A stretch of 64,000 nucleotides of DNA from Serratia marcescens subsp. marcescens ATCC 13880 (GCF_017299535.1 NZ_CP071238.1:1-64000), one strand, 5' to 3'; shown: positions 29,277-39,335, counted from the first letter of the stretch. Notes: generated from the letters alone by a model not told the origin. A program made the numbers and translations.

Positions 29277-31346
29277 ATGACTCAACAGACTTTCCTGGTG
29301 GAAATCGGCACGGAAGAGCTGCCGCCGAAGGCGCTTCGTTCCCTGGCGGAATCTTTCGCCGCCAACTTCACCGCCGAACTGGACAACGCCGGCCTGGAAC
29401 ACGGTGAAGTGAGCTGGTTCGCCGCACCGCGCCGCCTGGCGCTGAAAGTGGCCAACCTGAGCGCGGCGCAGGCCGATCGCGAAATTGAGAAACGCGGCCC
29501 GGCGATCGCCCAGGCGTTCGACGCCGAAGGCAAACCGAGCAAAGCGGCCGAAGGCTGGGCGCGCGGCTGCGGCATCACCGTCGATCAGGCTGAACGCCTG
29601 GTGACCGACAAGGGCGAGTGGTTGATGTACCGCGCCCACGTCAAAGGCCAGTCGGCGCAACAACTGCTGGCCGGCATGGTCAGCACCGCGCTGGCTAAAC
29701 TGCCGATCCCGAAACTGATGCGTTGGGGCGACTCCGACGTGCAGTTCGTGCGTCCGGTGCACACCGTTACGATGCTGCTGGGCGCCGATCTGATCCCGGG
29801 CACCGTGCTGGGCATCGACTCTGCGCGCACCGTGCGCGGCCACCGCTTCATGGGCGAAGCCGAGTTCACCCTCGATAACGCCGACCAATACCCGCAGATC
29901 CTGCTGGAGCGCGGCAAAGTGGTCGCCGACTACGAAGCGCGTAAAGCCCTCATCAAACGCGACGCCGAACTGGCGGCGCAGAAGATTGGCGGCAAGGCCG
30001 ATCTGAGCGACAGCCTGTTGGAAGAAGTGGCCTCGCTGGTGGAATGGCCGGTGGTGCTGACCGCCAAATTCGAAGAAAAATTCCTGGCGGTGCCGGCGGA
30101 AGCGCTGGTGTACACCATGAAGGGCGACCAGAAGTATTTCCCGGTGTACGACGCCGCGGGCAAACTGCTGCCGAACTTTATCTTTGTGGCCAACATCGAG
30201 TCGAAAGACCCGCAGCAGATCATTTCCGGCAACGAGAAGGTGGTGCGTCCGCGCCTGGCCGATGCCGAGTTCTTCTTCAACACCGATCGCAAGAAACGCC
30301 TGGAAGACAATCTGCCGCGCCTGGAAACCGTGCTGTTCCAACAGCAGCTGGGCACCCTGCGCGACAAGACCGATCGCATTCAGGCGCTGGCGGGCTGGGT
30401 TGCCGGCCAGATCGGCGCCGACGTCAACCACGCCACCCGCGCGGGCCTGCTGTCGAAGTGCGACCTGATGACCAACATGGTGTTCGAATTCACCGACACC
30501 CAGGGCGTGATGGGCATGCACTACGCGCGCCATGACGGTGAGGCGGAAGACGTCGCCGTCGCGCTGAACGAGCAGTATCAGCCGCGCTACGCCGGTGATG
30601 CGCTGCCGCAGTCGCTGGTGGCCTGCTCGCTGGCGATCGCCGACAAGATGGATACCCTGGCCGGCATTTTCGGCATCGGGCAGCATCCGAAAGGCGATAA
30701 AGACCCGTTCGCGCTGCGCCGCGCCGCGCTGGGTGTGTTGCGCATCATCGTCGAGAAAAACCTGCCGCTGGATCTGCAGACCCTGACCGAAGAGGCCGTG
30801 CGCCTGTACGGCAGCAAGCTGACCAACGCCAAGGTGGTCGACGAGGTGGTGGAATTCATGCTGGGCCGCTTCCGCGCCTGGTATCAGGAAGAAGGCCACG
30901 CCGTCGATACCATTCAGGCGGTGCTGGCGCGCCGTCCGACCAAACCGGCCGACTTCGACGCGCGCGTCAAGGCGGTATCCCACTTCCGCACGCTGGACGA
31001 AGCGGCGGCGTTGGCTGCGGCCAACAAACGCGTCTCCAACATTCTGGCGAAGTCTACCGAAACGCTGAACGACAGCGTGCGCGCTTCGGTGCTGAAGGAC
31101 GCGGCGGAGATCCAGTTGGCGACCCACCTGGTGGTGCTGCGCGACAAGCTGCAGCCGTACTTCGCGGCGGGCAACTACCAGGAAGCGCTGGTGGAACTGG
31201 CTGCGCTGCGTGAGCCGGTGGATGCGTTCTTCGACAACGTGATGGTGATGGCGGACGATGCGGAAGTGCGCGTGAATCGCCTGACGCTGCTGAGCAAACT
31301 GCGTGAACTGTTCCTGCAGGTGGCGGATATCTCCGTACTGCAGTAA
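29277..31346 (+). CDS. glyS: Glycine--tRNA ligase beta subunit
   Basis: GlyS is the large subunit that binds tRNA-Gly. The 689-residue product, the same length as in E. coli, begins [20 protein letters not shown]. Segments such as [12 protein letters not shown] and the HD-like block with [19 protein letters not shown] are typical of the family. The C-terminal part resembles the DALR anticodon-binding domain. GAGG lies just before the ATG. A strong terminator follows. Confidence 0.98.
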   Translation: MTQQTFLVEIGTEELPPKALRSLAESFAANFTAELDNAGLEHGEVSWFAAPRRLALKVANLSAAQADREIEKRGPAIAQAFDAEGKPSKAAEGWARGCGITVDQAERLVTDKGEWLMYRAHVKGQSAQQLLAGMVSTALAKLPIPKLMRWGDSDVQFVRPVHTVTMLLGADLIPGTVLGIDSARTVRGHRFMGEAEFTLDNADQYPQILLERGKVVADYEARKALIKRDAELAAQKIGGKADLSDSLLEEVASLVEWPVVLTAKFEEKFLAVPAEALVYTMKGDQKYFPVYDAAGKLLPNFIFVANIESKDPQQIISGNEKVVRPRLADAEFFFNTDRKKRLEDNLPRLETVLFQQQLGTLRDKTDRIQALAGWVAGQIGADVNHATRAGLLSKCDLMTNMVFEFTDTQGVMGMHYARHDGEAEDVAVALNEQYQPRYAGDALPQSLVACSLAIADKMDTLAGIFGIGQHPKGDKDPFALRRAALGVLRIIVEKNLPLDLQTLTEEAVRLYGSKLTNAKVVDEVVEFMLGRFRAWYQEEGHAVDTIQAVLARRPTKPADFDARVKAVSHFRTLDEAAALAAANKRVSNILAKSTETLNDSVRASVLKDAAEIQLATHLVVLRDKLQPYFAAGNYQEALVELAALREPVDAFFDNVMVMADDAEVRVNRLTLLSKLRELFLQVADISVLQ

Positions 31347-31362
31347 ACGGCTGTGTGCTGTG

Positions 31363-31387
31363 AAAAGGCGCCTGCGGGCGCCTTTTT
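31363..31387 (+). terminator. Rho-independent terminator after glyS
   Basis: AAAAGGCGCC and GGCGCCTTTT form a perfect ten-pair stem with a TGCG loop and a T run, 17 bases after the glyS stop. Confidence 0.92.
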
Positions 31388-31653
31388 TATTTCCGTTTCC
31401 TGGGTGCGAAGGCAAGGTCGCCTGGCGACTTGGGGGGCGACTTGGGGAAATTGAAGCGTCCGGTCGCCGACGGCAATGAACCTCAGTGCGTTTTGCGCAC
31501 GATGTTCAACCGCCTCCGGCCGAGACAATGTTCACCGCAAACGGAATCGCGTATCGGAACGCCGCCAGTTGATCTATTCTTATAGGCGCACGGAGTGCGG
31601 AAAAAGGGGCGGAGTCCAATGAAAAAGCAGGTTTATAACAGGAGTTATGTCAC
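31388..31653. other. Intergenic region between glyS terminator and yiaF
   Basis: With the terminator this gap is 307 bases. It holds a repeated CGACTTGGGG-like stretch near 31425-31450 and should contain the yiaF promoter. No gene, convincing promoter or inverted repeat was seen. Confidence 0.4.
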
Positions 31654-32373
31654 ATGGCGGTAGGGATCCAGAGCAGAGGTTTCGCGCGTTGGTTGGCACC
31701 GGTATTGGCATTGTTGGTGGTCATGCAATTGACCGCCTGCGGCGATAAAGAGCCGGAACAGCGCAAAGCATTTATCGATTACTTACAGAATACCGTGATG
31801 CGCAGCGGGGCGAATATCCCCACGCTGAGCGAAGACCAGAAGCAGAAGTTCGGCAACTATGCCGGCGATTACGCGATTTTGGTCGGCTTTTCACAGCAGT
31901 TGTCCAAGTCGGTCGGCGCCAGCCTGACCCCGGCGCTGGATCAGATTAACCAGATCCGCACCGCACAGGACTATCTGAACAAACGCGATGCGCTGCAGCA
32001 ATCGGTCGGGGCGTTGAACCTGCTGGGCCAGCAGATCCAGTCCGCCAAGTCGCAGGCGGATACCGCCCGCGCGGCGTTGAAACAGCCCGACGATCTGAAG
32101 GCGGTGTACAACCAGGCCTATGACAAAATCGTCACCGCGCCGGCCAACGCCCTGATGCCGGCGATCCCGACCACCGCCAGCTTTGTGCAGGATCTGGTGC
32201 AGGTTGGCGATTTCCTGCAGAGCCAGGGCAATCAGGTCAGCTTCAACAACAACGGCGTGCAGTTCCGTACTGCGCAGCAGGTGGCGCAGTACAACACCAT
32301 GATGTCGAATCTGGTGGCCAAACAGCAGAACCTGGTGAATGCGCAGAAAGCCATTCAAAGCGTGACGCAATAA
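31654..32373 (+). CDS. yiaF: YiaF family lipoprotein (DUF3053)
   Basis: The 239-residue precursor has a hydrophobic leader and the lipobox LTAC at about residues 26-29. Gly-Asp follow the Cys, and Asp at +3 rather than +2 leaves the membrane destination open. The mature part starts near DKEPEQRKAFIDYLQNTVMRSG, shared with E. coli YiaF, and is largely helical with many Gln and Ala. CAGGAG lies nine bases before the ATG at 31654. A nearer out-of-frame ATG is rejected. Its function is unknown. Confidence 0.9.
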   Translation: MAVGIQSRGFARWLAPVLALLVVMQLTACGDKEPEQRKAFIDYLQNTVMRSGANIPTLSEDQKQKFGNYAGDYAILVGFSQQLSKSVGASLTPALDQINQIRTAQDYLNKRDALQQSVGALNLLGQQIQSAKSQADTARAALKQPDDLKAVYNQAYDKIVTAPANALMPAIPTTASFVQDLVQVGDFLQSQGNQVSFNNNGVQFRTAQQVAQYNTMMSNLVAKQQNLVNAQKAIQSVTQ

Positions 32374-32391
32374 CGCGCCTACGACGATCTA

Positions 32392-32419
32392 CAGGCCGGC
32401 ATTGCCGGCCTGCTTTATT
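32392..32419 (+). terminator. Terminator after yiaF
   Basis: CAGGCCGGC and GCCGGCCTG pair perfectly around an ATT loop and are followed by CTTTATTT, 18 bases after the yiaF stop. Confidence 0.85.
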
Positions 32420-32605
32420 TCCCCTCAGCGTTTCCAATAGCTTGCTGGTTTATTGCGCAGGCTTCTGTACTACACTTCAATTAACTCATTCATTCGGCAA
32501 TGTAGTTTTCTTTCATTCATCACTTCGCTAGTTCCCGGCGGGATGAGTGCTCACAGGGAAGATCAAACAGAGCGTCGCGATCGGGCGCTGCAGTCAAAAA
32601 TAAAT

Positions 32606-32621
32606 TGTGATGTTTATCACA
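32606..32621. promoter_or_regulatory. CRP site 1 upstream of mtlA
   Basis: TGTGA-N6-TCACA is an exact match to the CRP consensus, centred 301 bases before the mtlA start. Confidence 0.85.
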
Positions 32622-32649
32622 ATTTAAAAACAAATCACCAAGTTAAAAA

Positions 32650-32665
32650 TGTGACTGTTATCACT
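32650..32665. promoter_or_regulatory. CRP site 2 upstream of mtlA
   Basis: TGTGA-N6-TCACT differs from the consensus by one base and is centred exactly 44 bases after site 1. Confidence 0.75.
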
Positions 32666-32722
32666 TTATTGTCGATTTTTGGGCGGTTTTTTTCTCACTG
32701 TGCTTTTTTTACACGTCATAAG

Positions 32723-32738
32723 TGTGATCTTTATCACT
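32723..32738. promoter_or_regulatory. CRP site 3 upstream of mtlA
   Basis: TGTGA-N6-TCACT, one mismatch, centred 73 bases after site 2. Confidence 0.75.
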
Positions 32739-32766
32739 ATAAATGAGGGTTTGTTGGGGTGTTGTG

Positions 32767-32782
32767 TGTGACTTGTATCACA
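32767..32782. promoter_or_regulatory. CRP site 4 upstream of mtlA
   Basis: TGTGA-N6-TCACA is a perfect site centred 44 bases after site 3. It is the nearest to mtlA and the best candidate for class I/II activation. Confidence 0.85.
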
Positions 32783-32914
32783 AAAAATTCGTGAAGTTCG
32801 CGTGACAAAAACAGCGTGATAGAGTCCGTTTCGCATACAGCGGCAACACGGCTGGATCGTCACAACAATAATCACGCGCTCTATTGTCAGCGCGTAACAA
32901 TAGGGGTGTGTTTT

Positions 32915-34825
32915 ATGTTTTCACCAGACATCAAGGTTAAAGTGCAAAACTTTGGCCGCTTCCTGAGCAACATGGTGATGCCCAACATCGGCGCCTTTAT
33001 CGCCTGGGGGATTATCACCGCGCTATTCATTCCAACCGGCTGGCTGCCGAATGAAACCTTAGCCAAGCTGGTCGGCCCGATGATCACCTATCTGCTGCCG
33101 CTGCTGATCGGCTACACCGGCGGGCGGCTGGTGGGCGGCGAGCGCGGCGGCGTGGTCGGCGCCATCACCACCATGGGCGTCATCGTCGGCGCCGACATGC
33201 CGATGTTCCTCGGCTCGATGATCGCCGGCCCGCTGGGTGGCTGGGCTATCAAGCATTTCGACCGCTGGGTGGACGGCAAGATCAAAAGCGGCTTTGAAAT
33301 GCTGGTGAACAACTTCTCCGCCGGCATCATCGGCATGCTGCTGGCAATCCTGGCTTTCCTGGGCATCGGGCCGCTGGTGGAGGTGCTCTCCAAGCTGCTG
33401 GCGGCGGGCGTGCACGTGATGGTGAAGAACAACCTGTTGCCACTGGCGTCCATCTTCGTTGAACCGGCGAAAATCCTGTTCCTGAACAACGCCATCAACC
33501 ACGGCATCTTCTCGCCGCTGGGTATCCAGCAGGCCACGGAAGTCGGTAAGTCGGTATTCTTCCTGATTGAAGCCAACCCAGGCCCGGGCATGGGCGTGCT
33601 GATGGCCTACATGTTCTTCGGCCGCGGCAGCGCCAAGCAATCCGCCGGCGGTGCGGCGATCATTCACTTCCTGGGAGGCATCCACGAAATCTACTTCCCT
33701 TACGTGCTGATGAATCCACGTCTGCTGCTGGCGGTGATCCTGGGCGGCATGACCGGCGTATTCACCCTGACGATGCTGAACGGCGGCCTGGTTTCTCCGG
33801 CTTCCCCGGGTTCGATCCTGGCGGTGCTGGCGATGACGCCGAAAGGCGCCTACTTCGCCAACATTGCGGCGGTGTGCGCAGCCTTTGCCGTCTCCTTCGT
33901 GGTGTCTGCTTTCCTGCTGAAAACCTCCAAAGTGAAAGAGGATGACGATCTGGAAGCCGCGACCCGCCGCATGCAAGAGATGAAATCGCAGTCCAAAGGC
34001 GGCGCAGCGGCGCCAGCGTCGGTCGACGGCGATCTGAGCACCGTGCGCAAAATCATCGTCGCCTGCGATGCGGGCATGGGTTCCAGCGCGATGGGCGCCG
34101 GGGTGTTGCGCAAGAAAGTGGCGGACGCCGGGCTGAAGAACATCTCGGTGACCAACAGCGCCATCAACAGCCTGCCGGACGATGTGGATCTGGTCATCAC
34201 GCACCGCGATCTGACCGAGCGCGCGATGCGCCACGCGCCGCAGGCCCAGCACATCTCGCTGACCAACTTCCTCGACAGCAAGCTGTACAGCGATCTGGTC
34301 GAGCGTTTGCTGGCGGCCAACCAAACCAGCGACAACCAGCAGAAGGCGCTGGATGACAGCGTCGAAGCCGGTGAGCCGAATCTGTTCAAGCTGAGCGAAA
34401 GCAACGTGTTCCTCAATCTGCAGGCCAGTGACAAAGAGCAGGCGATCCGCTTCGCCGGCGAGCAGCTGGTGAAGGGCGGCTACGTTGAGCCGGAATACGT
34501 GCCGGCGATGCTGGAGCGCGAAAAGCTCACGTCCACCTACCTGGGCGAGTCGATCGCCGTGCCGCACGGCACCATCGAGGCTAAAGACCGGGTGCTGCGC
34601 ACCGGCGTGGTGTTCTGCCAGTACCCGCAGGGCGTGCGCTTCGGCGATGAAGAGGACGAAGTGGCGCGCCTGGTGATCGGCATCGCCGCGCGCAACAACG
34701 AGCATATTCAGGTGATCACCAGCCTGACCAACGCGCTGGATGACGAGAGCGTGATCGAGCGGCTGGCGAATACCACCAGCGTTCAGGAAGTGCTGGACCT
34801 GCTCGGCGGCAAAAAAGCCGGATAA
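32915..34825 (+). CDS. mtlA: PTS mannitol transporter EIICBA
   Basis: MtlA imports and phosphorylates D-mannitol to mannitol 1-phosphate using PEP. The 636-residue protein contains the membrane EIIC domain (about 1-335), EIIB with the phospho-Cys384 in VACDAGMGSSAMG, and EIIA with the phospho-His551 in AVPHGT. GGIHEIYFPYVLMNP marks the EIIC sugar site. The start at 32915 follows homology to E. coli MtlA (637) and has AGGGG upstream. It is the first gene of mtlADR with four CRP sites upstream, so strong catabolite control is expected. Confidence 0.98.
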   Translation: MFSPDIKVKVQNFGRFLSNMVMPNIGAFIAWGIITALFIPTGWLPNETLAKLVGPMITYLLPLLIGYTGGRLVGGERGGVVGAITTMGVIVGADMPMFLGSMIAGPLGGWAIKHFDRWVDGKIKSGFEMLVNNFSAGIIGMLLAILAFLGIGPLVEVLSKLLAAGVHVMVKNNLLPLASIFVEPAKILFLNNAINHGIFSPLGIQQATEVGKSVFFLIEANPGPGMGVLMAYMFFGRGSAKQSAGGAAIIHFLGGIHEIYFPYVLMNPRLLLAVILGGMTGVFTLTMLNGGLVSPASPGSILAVLAMTPKGAYFANIAAVCAAFAVSFVVSAFLLKTSKVKEDDDLEAATRRMQEMKSQSKGGAAAPASVDGDLSTVRKIIVACDAGMGSSAMGAGVLRKKVADAGLKNISVTNSAINSLPDDVDLVITHRDLTERAMRHAPQAQHISLTNFLDSKLYSDLVERLLAANQTSDNQQKALDDSVEAGEPNLFKLSESNVFLNLQASDKEQAIRFAGEQLVKGGYVEPEYVPAMLEREKLTSTYLGESIAVPHGTIEAKDRVLRTGVVFCQYPQGVRFGDEEDEVARLVIGIAARNNEHIQVITSLTNALDDESVIERLANTTSVQEVLDLLGGKKAG

Positions 34826-34838
34826 CAGAATCATTTTA

Positions 34839-34862
34839 AAGGGTGCAGCTTGCTGCACCCTT
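34839..34862 (+). promoter_or_regulatory. Stem-loop between mtlA and mtlD
   Basis: GGGTGCAGC and GCTGCACCC form a perfect stem, extended by AA/TT, in the short mtlA-mtlD gap. With no long T run it is more likely an mRNA-stabilising or partial-termination element. Confidence 0.55.
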
Positions 34863-34883
34863 CGACATTAAGAAGGTAGAGTT

Positions 34884-36029
34884 ATGAAAGCATTACATTT
34901 TGGCGCAGGGAACATCGGCCGCGGTTTTATCGGCAAGCTGCTGGCGGACGCGGGCGTTGAGCTGACCTTCGCCGACGTCAATCAAACGGTGCTGGATCTG
35001 CTGAACAGCCGAAAAAGCTACTCGGTGCACGTGGTGGGCGAGCAAGAGCGCGTGGAGAACGTCACCAACGTCAGCGCCGTCAACAGCGGCGGCGAAGCCG
35101 CGGTGGCGCTGATCGCCGAAGCGGATCTGGTGACCACCGCCGTTGGCCCGCAAATTCTCGCCAAAATCGCCGGCACGATCGCCAAAGGGCTGGTGCTGCG
35201 TCATCAGCAGGGCAATGTACAACCGCTGAACATCATCGCCTGCGAGAACATGGTGCGCGGCACCAGCCAGCTGAAGCAGCACGTGTTCGCCGCGCTGCCG
35301 CAGGACGAGCAGGCATGGGTTGAGCAGCACGTCGGCTTCGTCGATTCGGCGGTTGATCGTATCGTGCCGCCGGCGGACAGCAACGACCCGTTGGAAGTGA
35401 CGGTGGAAACCTTCAGCGAATGGATCGTCGATCAGACGCAGTTTAAAGGCCAGCCTCCGGCGATCGCCGGCATGGAGCTGACCGACAACCTGATGGCCTT
35501 CGTCGAGCGCAAGCTGTTCACCCTCAACACCGGCCACGCGATCACCGCCTACCTCGGCCAACGGGCCGGGCTGCAAACCATTCGCGACGCCATTCTCGAT
35601 CCGGCGATCCGCCGGGTGGTGAAAGGGGCGATGGAAGAGAGCGGCGCGGTGCTGATCAAACGCTACGGCTTCGACGCCGACAAGCACGCCGCCTACATCA
35701 ACAAAATTCTCGGCCGCTTCGAAAACCCGTATCTGCACGATGACGTCGAGCGCGTGGGGCGCCAGCCGCTGCGCAAACTGAGCGCCGGCGATCGCCTGAT
35801 CAAACCGCTGCTGGGCACGCTGGAATACGGCCTGCCGCATGCCAACCTGATCCAGGGCATCGCCGCCGCCATGAGTTACCGCAGCGAACAGGATCCGCAG
35901 GCGTTGGAGTTGGCGGAATTGCTGAATACGCTCGGGCCGAAAGCCGCGCTGGCGCAAATTTCCGGCCTGCCGGCGGAAAGCAAGGTTGTAGAAGAGGCCG
36001 TTGCTGTGTATAACGCCATGCACAAGTAG
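34884..36029 (+). CDS. mtlD: Mannitol-1-phosphate 5-dehydrogenase
   Basis: MtlD oxidises mannitol 1-phosphate to fructose 6-phosphate with NAD. The 381-residue protein (382 in E. coli) begins [20 protein letters not shown], which is the NAD-binding GxGxxGR loop. The catalytic Lys lies in [19 protein letters not shown], the long-chain dehydrogenase signature. AAGAAGG precedes the ATG. It is the middle gene of mtlADR; mtlR follows within eight bases. Confidence 0.98.
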   Translation: MKALHFGAGNIGRGFIGKLLADAGVELTFADVNQTVLDLLNSRKSYSVHVVGEQERVENVTNVSAVNSGGEAAVALIAEADLVTTAVGPQILAKIAGTIAKGLVLRHQQGNVQPLNIIACENMVRGTSQLKQHVFAALPQDEQAWVEQHVGFVDSAVDRIVPPADSNDPLEVTVETFSEWIVDQTQFKGQPPAIAGMELTDNLMAFVERKLFTLNTGHAITAYLGQRAGLQTIRDAILDPAIRRVVKGAMEESGAVLIKRYGFDADKHAAYINKILGRFENPYLHDDVERVGRQPLRKLSAGDRLIKPLLGTLEYGLPHANLIQGIAAAMSYRSEQDPQALELAELLNTLGPKAALAQISGLPAESKVVEEAVAVYNAMHK

Positions 36030-36036
36030 AATCGTG

Positions 36037-36675
36037 ATGATGAACACCCGAGCGCAGCTTGCTGCGCTCCTGGAACCCGAGTTCGGCATCGACGGCCCTC
36101 CCCACGCCTTTCGAAAAGCGACGATGGAAGAAGCACAGGCATTTGAAAACCAGGTTCTGGAAAAGCTGAACGCGGGCAAAACGGTGCGCAGCTTCCTGAT
36201 CGCGGCGGTAGAGCTGCTGGCGGAAGCGCTCAACGTGCTGGTGGTGCAGGTATTCCGCAAGGATGACTACGCGGTGAAATATGCCGTCGAACCGCTATTG
36301 TCCGGCAGCGGCCCGCTGGGGGAGCTGTCGGTGCGCCTGAAGCTGATGTACGGCCTGGGGGTGATTTCCCGCCACGAATATGAAGACGCCGAACTGCTGA
36401 TGGCGATGCGCGAAGAGCTGAACCACGACGGGTCGGAATACCGCTTCGTCGATGACGAAATACTCGGGCCGTTCGGCGAGCTGCACTGTGTGGCCGCGCT
36501 GCCGCCGGTGCCGACTTTCCTGCAGCCGGGCGAGGCGGATGAAGCGCTGATCGCCATGCAGCGCCAGCGCTATCAGCAGATGGTGCGCTCCACCATGGTG
36601 CTGTCCATTACCGATCTGATCGCCGGCATCGGCGCCAAGCAACCCTCCCGGCTCTCTCCTCTCGGCCGCGGCTAG
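36037..36675 (+). CDS. mtlR: Mannitol operon repressor MtlR
   Basis: MtlR represses the mannitol operon and has no ordinary helix-turn-helix. The 212-residue product shares with E. coli MtlR the blocks QAFENQVLEKLNAGKTVRSF and LGPFGELHCVAALPP. Two ATGs (36037, 36040) and a GTG (36034) stand in a row; the first ATG is taken. Its stop overlaps by four bases the stop of a convergent LysE-family gene, with no terminator between them. Confidence 0.95.
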   Translation: MMNTRAQLAALLEPEFGIDGPPHAFRKATMEEAQAFENQVLEKLNAGKTVRSFLIAAVELLAEALNVLVVQVFRKDDYAVKYAVEPLLSGSGPLGELSVRLKLMYGLGVISRHEYEDAELLMAMREELNHDGSEYRFVDDEILGPFGELHCVAALPPVPTFLQPGEADEALIAMQRQRYQQMVRSTMVLSITDLIAGIGAKQPSRLSPLGRG

Positions 36676-37280
36676 GCAAAGGCCGCGCGCCACTCGTCGA
36701 ACAACAACCACAGCGCGGTGGCGGCCATCAGCCCGGACATCGCGCCGTTGAACACCCGCAGCTTCCAGGTGACCCGCAGCGCGTTGCGCAAGCGGTCGCC
36801 CAGCACCGCCCACAGCAGCACGCACGGCAGGTTCAGCAGCGCGAAACCGGCGATGACCGACAGCGTATGGACGAAGGTGGCGCCTTCGCGCGGGGTGAAC
36901 AGGATCGCCACGTTGATCACCATCAGCCAGGCTTTGGGGTTGACCGCCTGAAACAGCGCGCCGTTGAGCAGGCTCATCGGCTGCGCCTGCTCTTTGGCGT
37001 CCGGCGAGGCCGCCTGAAACAGCTTCCATGACAGCCACAGCAGATAAGCGCAGCCGATCACCGCCAGCGGCAGGCGGATGACGCCGGCCCAGCTCAGCGC
37101 CAGCGCCAGCAGCGGGATAATGATCGCCAGCTGTACCGCACAACCGACGCAGATGCCAAACAGCATCGGCAGGGTGCGGCGCAGGCCGAAGTTGACGCCC
37201 GACGAGGCCAGCAGCAGGTTGTTGGGGCCGGGGGTGATCGACATGACGGTGACGTAGCTGACAAAGGCAGAGTCCAGCAT
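36672..37280 (-). CDS. LysE-family amino-acid exporter
   Basis: The 202-residue inner-membrane protein has about six hydrophobic segments and the LysE/RhtB signature SITPGPNNLLL near residue 15, plus NPKAWLMVINVA. The family exports amino acids or related compounds. It is transcribed divergently from a MocR-type regulator 141 bases away, which probably controls it. The substrate is not evident. Confidence 0.9.
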   Translation of the reverse strand: MLDSAFVSYVTVMSITPGPNNLLLASSGVNFGLRRTLPMLFGICVGCAVQLAIIIPLLALALSWAGVIRLPLAVIGCAYLLWLSWKLFQAASPDAKEQAQPMSLLNGALFQAVNPKAWLMVINVAILFTPREGATFVHTLSVIAGFALLNLPCVLLWAVLGDRLRNALRVTWKLRVFNGAMSGLMAATALWLLFDEWRAAFA

Positions 37281-37374
37281 GGCAGGTTCCTTGAAAATGA
37301 CGGTGATGACGAGAGATCAGCATAATCGCTGCAATGGGATGGTGACAGAACCACAAATCGGATATTGTCATGGT

Positions 37375-37400
37375 TACAGTTGTACAAAATGTAAACTGTA
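37375..37400. promoter_or_regulatory. Inverted repeat in the lysE/mocR divergent promoter
   Basis: TACAGT (37375-37380) and ACTGTA (37395-37400) form a symmetric pair with 14 bases between, and TGTACA and TGTAAA lie inside. It overlaps a candidate -35 TTGTCA (37366-37371). It is a likely binding site of the neighbouring MocR regulator. Confidence 0.5.
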
Positions 37401-37421
37401 CCCATTGCCTGGAGAGAAACT

Positions 37422-38888
37422 GTGACCCTGCTCGATGAAACCCCGGATACCCGTTACCTGCAGCTGGCGGACACGTTGGCCGAAGCCATTCGCCGCGGCA
37501 CGCTGCAGCCCGGCGACCGCTTGCCTTCGGTGCGGCGCTGTGCGCAAACCCATCGCGTCAGCATCAATACCGTGGTGTCGGCTTACCGCACGCTGGAGGA
37601 TCGCGGGCTGATCGAGGCGCGACCGCAGTCGGGGTTTTATGTCCGCAGCACGCTGCCGGCGCTGAAGATGGCCTCGGCGCCCTGCGGGCGCATCGAACCG
37701 CCGGCGGACGACGTGCTGGCGCTGATCGACACCGTGTTTGCCGCCCAGCAAAACCCGGCCTTCACCAACATTGCGTTGGCTTGCCCGCAGACCAGCGACT
37801 TTTATCCCGGCGGCAAGTTGGGGCGCATGCTGTCTTCTCAGCTGCGCCGCCAGCCGGATCTGATCGGGCAGTATCCGTTGCCGCCCGGCAGCCTGCGGCT
37901 GCGTCAGCAGATCGCCCGCCGCTCGATGACGCTGGGCATGCTGCTGGAGCCGGGCGACGTGGTGCTGACCCACGGCTGCATGGAAGCGCTGCAGCTGGCG
38001 CTGCGCGTCACCACCAAACCGGGCGACTGCGTCGGGCTGGAGTCGCCGACCTATTTCTACCTGCTGCCGCTGCTGGCCAGCCTGGGGCTGAAAGCGCTGG
38101 AAATCCCTACCGATCCGCAGTTGGGACTGTCGTTGGACGCGCTGGAGCTGCTGTTGAACGAGAAGCGGCTGAATGCGGTGATCGCCATGCCGACGGTGCA
38201 AAACCCGCTGGGCTGCACCATGCCGCTGGCGGCGAAAAAGCGGCTGGCGCGGCTGATGAACGATCATCAGGTGCCGTTAATTGAAGATGGGCTGTATGCT
38301 GAGATCCAGTTCGGCGGCGCGCTGTCGCCGGCGGTGAAGGCGTTCGATCGCGACGGCTGGGTGCTGTTTTGCTCCAGCTTTACCAAAACGCTGGCGCCGG
38401 ATTTTCGCGTCGGCTGGGTCTGCGGCGGCCGCTTCCACGAGGCGTTGCGCAAGCTGAAGGCGGTGTCGTCGATGTCAGAGTCGCAGCTGCTGTCGGAAAC
38501 GCTGGCGACCTTCCTGGAGAGCGGCGGTTACGATCACCATTTGCGCAACCTGCGCAAGCGCTATGCGGCGCAGGTCGACGAGGCGCGGGCGCTGATCGCC
38601 CGGCATTTTCCGCGCGGCACGCTGGCCACGCAGCCGGCGGGCGGCTTCGTGTTCTGGGTCGAATTCCCCCCTGGCGTGGACAGTGTGGCGCTGTTCCATC
38701 AGCTGCTGGAGGAGCAGATCTGTTTAACGCCGGGCACCCTGTATTCGCCCAGCGGGCGTTACCGCAACGCGCTGCGGCTCTCCTGCTGCTACCCGTTCAA
38801 CGCGCGCTACACCCAGGCGTTGGCCCGGCTCGGCGCCAGGGCCTGCGAGATGAGCGGCTTGCCGCCCGGCATTGCGCAGGACGGGTAA
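37422..38888 (+). CDS. MocR-family regulator (GntR HTH fused to aminotransferase)
   Basis: The 488-residue protein joins an N-terminal GntR winged helix (about 1-75, with DRLPSVRRCAQTHRVSINTV) to a fold-type I aminotransferase-like domain. The PLP lysine is in SSFTKTLAPDFRVGW. Such proteins sense PLP or amino acids and regulate neighbours. It starts at a GTG at 37422 with GGAGAG upstream. It is divergent from a LysE exporter, suggesting control of amino-acid efflux. Confidence 0.92.
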   Translation: MTLLDETPDTRYLQLADTLAEAIRRGTLQPGDRLPSVRRCAQTHRVSINTVVSAYRTLEDRGLIEARPQSGFYVRSTLPALKMASAPCGRIEPPADDVLALIDTVFAAQQNPAFTNIALACPQTSDFYPGGKLGRMLSSQLRRQPDLIGQYPLPPGSLRLRQQIARRSMTLGMLLEPGDVVLTHGCMEALQLALRVTTKPGDCVGLESPTYFYLLPLLASLGLKALEIPTDPQLGLSLDALELLLNEKRLNAVIAMPTVQNPLGCTMPLAAKKRLARLMNDHQVPLIEDGLYAEIQFGGALSPAVKAFDRDGWVLFCSSFTKTLAPDFRVGWVCGGRFHEALRKLKAVSSMSESQLLSETLATFLESGGYDHHLRNLRKRYAAQVDEARALIARHFPRGTLATQPAGGFVFWVEFPPGVDSVALFHQLLEEQICLTPGTLYSPSGRYRNALRLSCCYPFNARYTQALARLGARACEMSGLPPGIAQDG

Positions 38889-38961
38889 CGGCGCGCGCCT
38901 TTTGCTACAATGCCGGTATCATTGATTAGCGTGCCATTTTGGGCACAACGGGCCAGAGACC

Positions 38962-39324
38962 ATGAAAGAGAAAGAAAAGGCAGAGATCAAGCGCCTGAGC
39001 GACCTGCTGGACGCCTTGAACCACAAAGACGCCACCGTGATCCAACAGGGCAACCCTGAGTTGATCGCGCAGCACACCAAAGAGAAAGAGAAACTGGCGA
39101 CGGAGATCGAGCGCCTGAAAAACGTGCGCGGCGAGAAGCTGAGCGCCGAAGCGCAGAAGCTGAGCAAGCTGCCGTTCAGCCGCGAGATCACCAAGAAAGA
39201 GCAGGCCGATATGGGCGCGCTGAAGAAAAGCGCGCGCGGGCTGATCGTGGTGCACCCGATGACCGCGCTGGGCCGCGAGATGGGTCTGAAAGCGGTCACC
39301 GGCTACGCCAAGAAAGCGTTCTGA
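38962..39324 (+). CDS. yibL: YibL family ribosome-associated protein
   Basis: The 120-residue protein is highly charged and helical, starting [20 protein letters not shown], with the family segment [16 protein letters not shown] near the end. E. coli YibL (DUF2810) is encoded next to mtlR and is reported with ribosomes. An extended -10 TGCTACAAT (38903-38911) and a small GTGCC/GGCAC hairpin (38931-38946) precede it. Its role is poorly known. Confidence 0.92.
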   Translation: MKEKEKAEIKRLSDLLDALNHKDATVIQQGNPELIAQHTKEKEKLATEIERLKNVRGEKLSAEAQKLSKLPFSREITKKEQADMGALKKSARGLIVVHPMTALGREMGLKAVTGYAKKAF

Positions 39325-39335
39325 ACCCCTGGGCG

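Larger units (their letters stand above)
32420..32914. other. mtlA upstream regulatory region
   Basis: The region is AT-rich and holds four CRP-type palindromes. No coding signal was accepted. The frame at 32453-32746 runs through the CRP sites and has no ribosome-binding site. A 5' leader of up to about 90 bases probably precedes mtlA, but the -10 element is not clear. Confidence 0.6.

Noticed and set aside
28467..31415. 982-codon open frame on the minus strand
   Set aside because: It lies opposite glyQ and glyS, which are certain. It is a GC-driven shadow frame.
32453..32746. 97-codon frame in the mtlA upstream region
   Set aside because: It spans three CRP sites, lacks a ribosome-binding site and has no recognised protein pattern.
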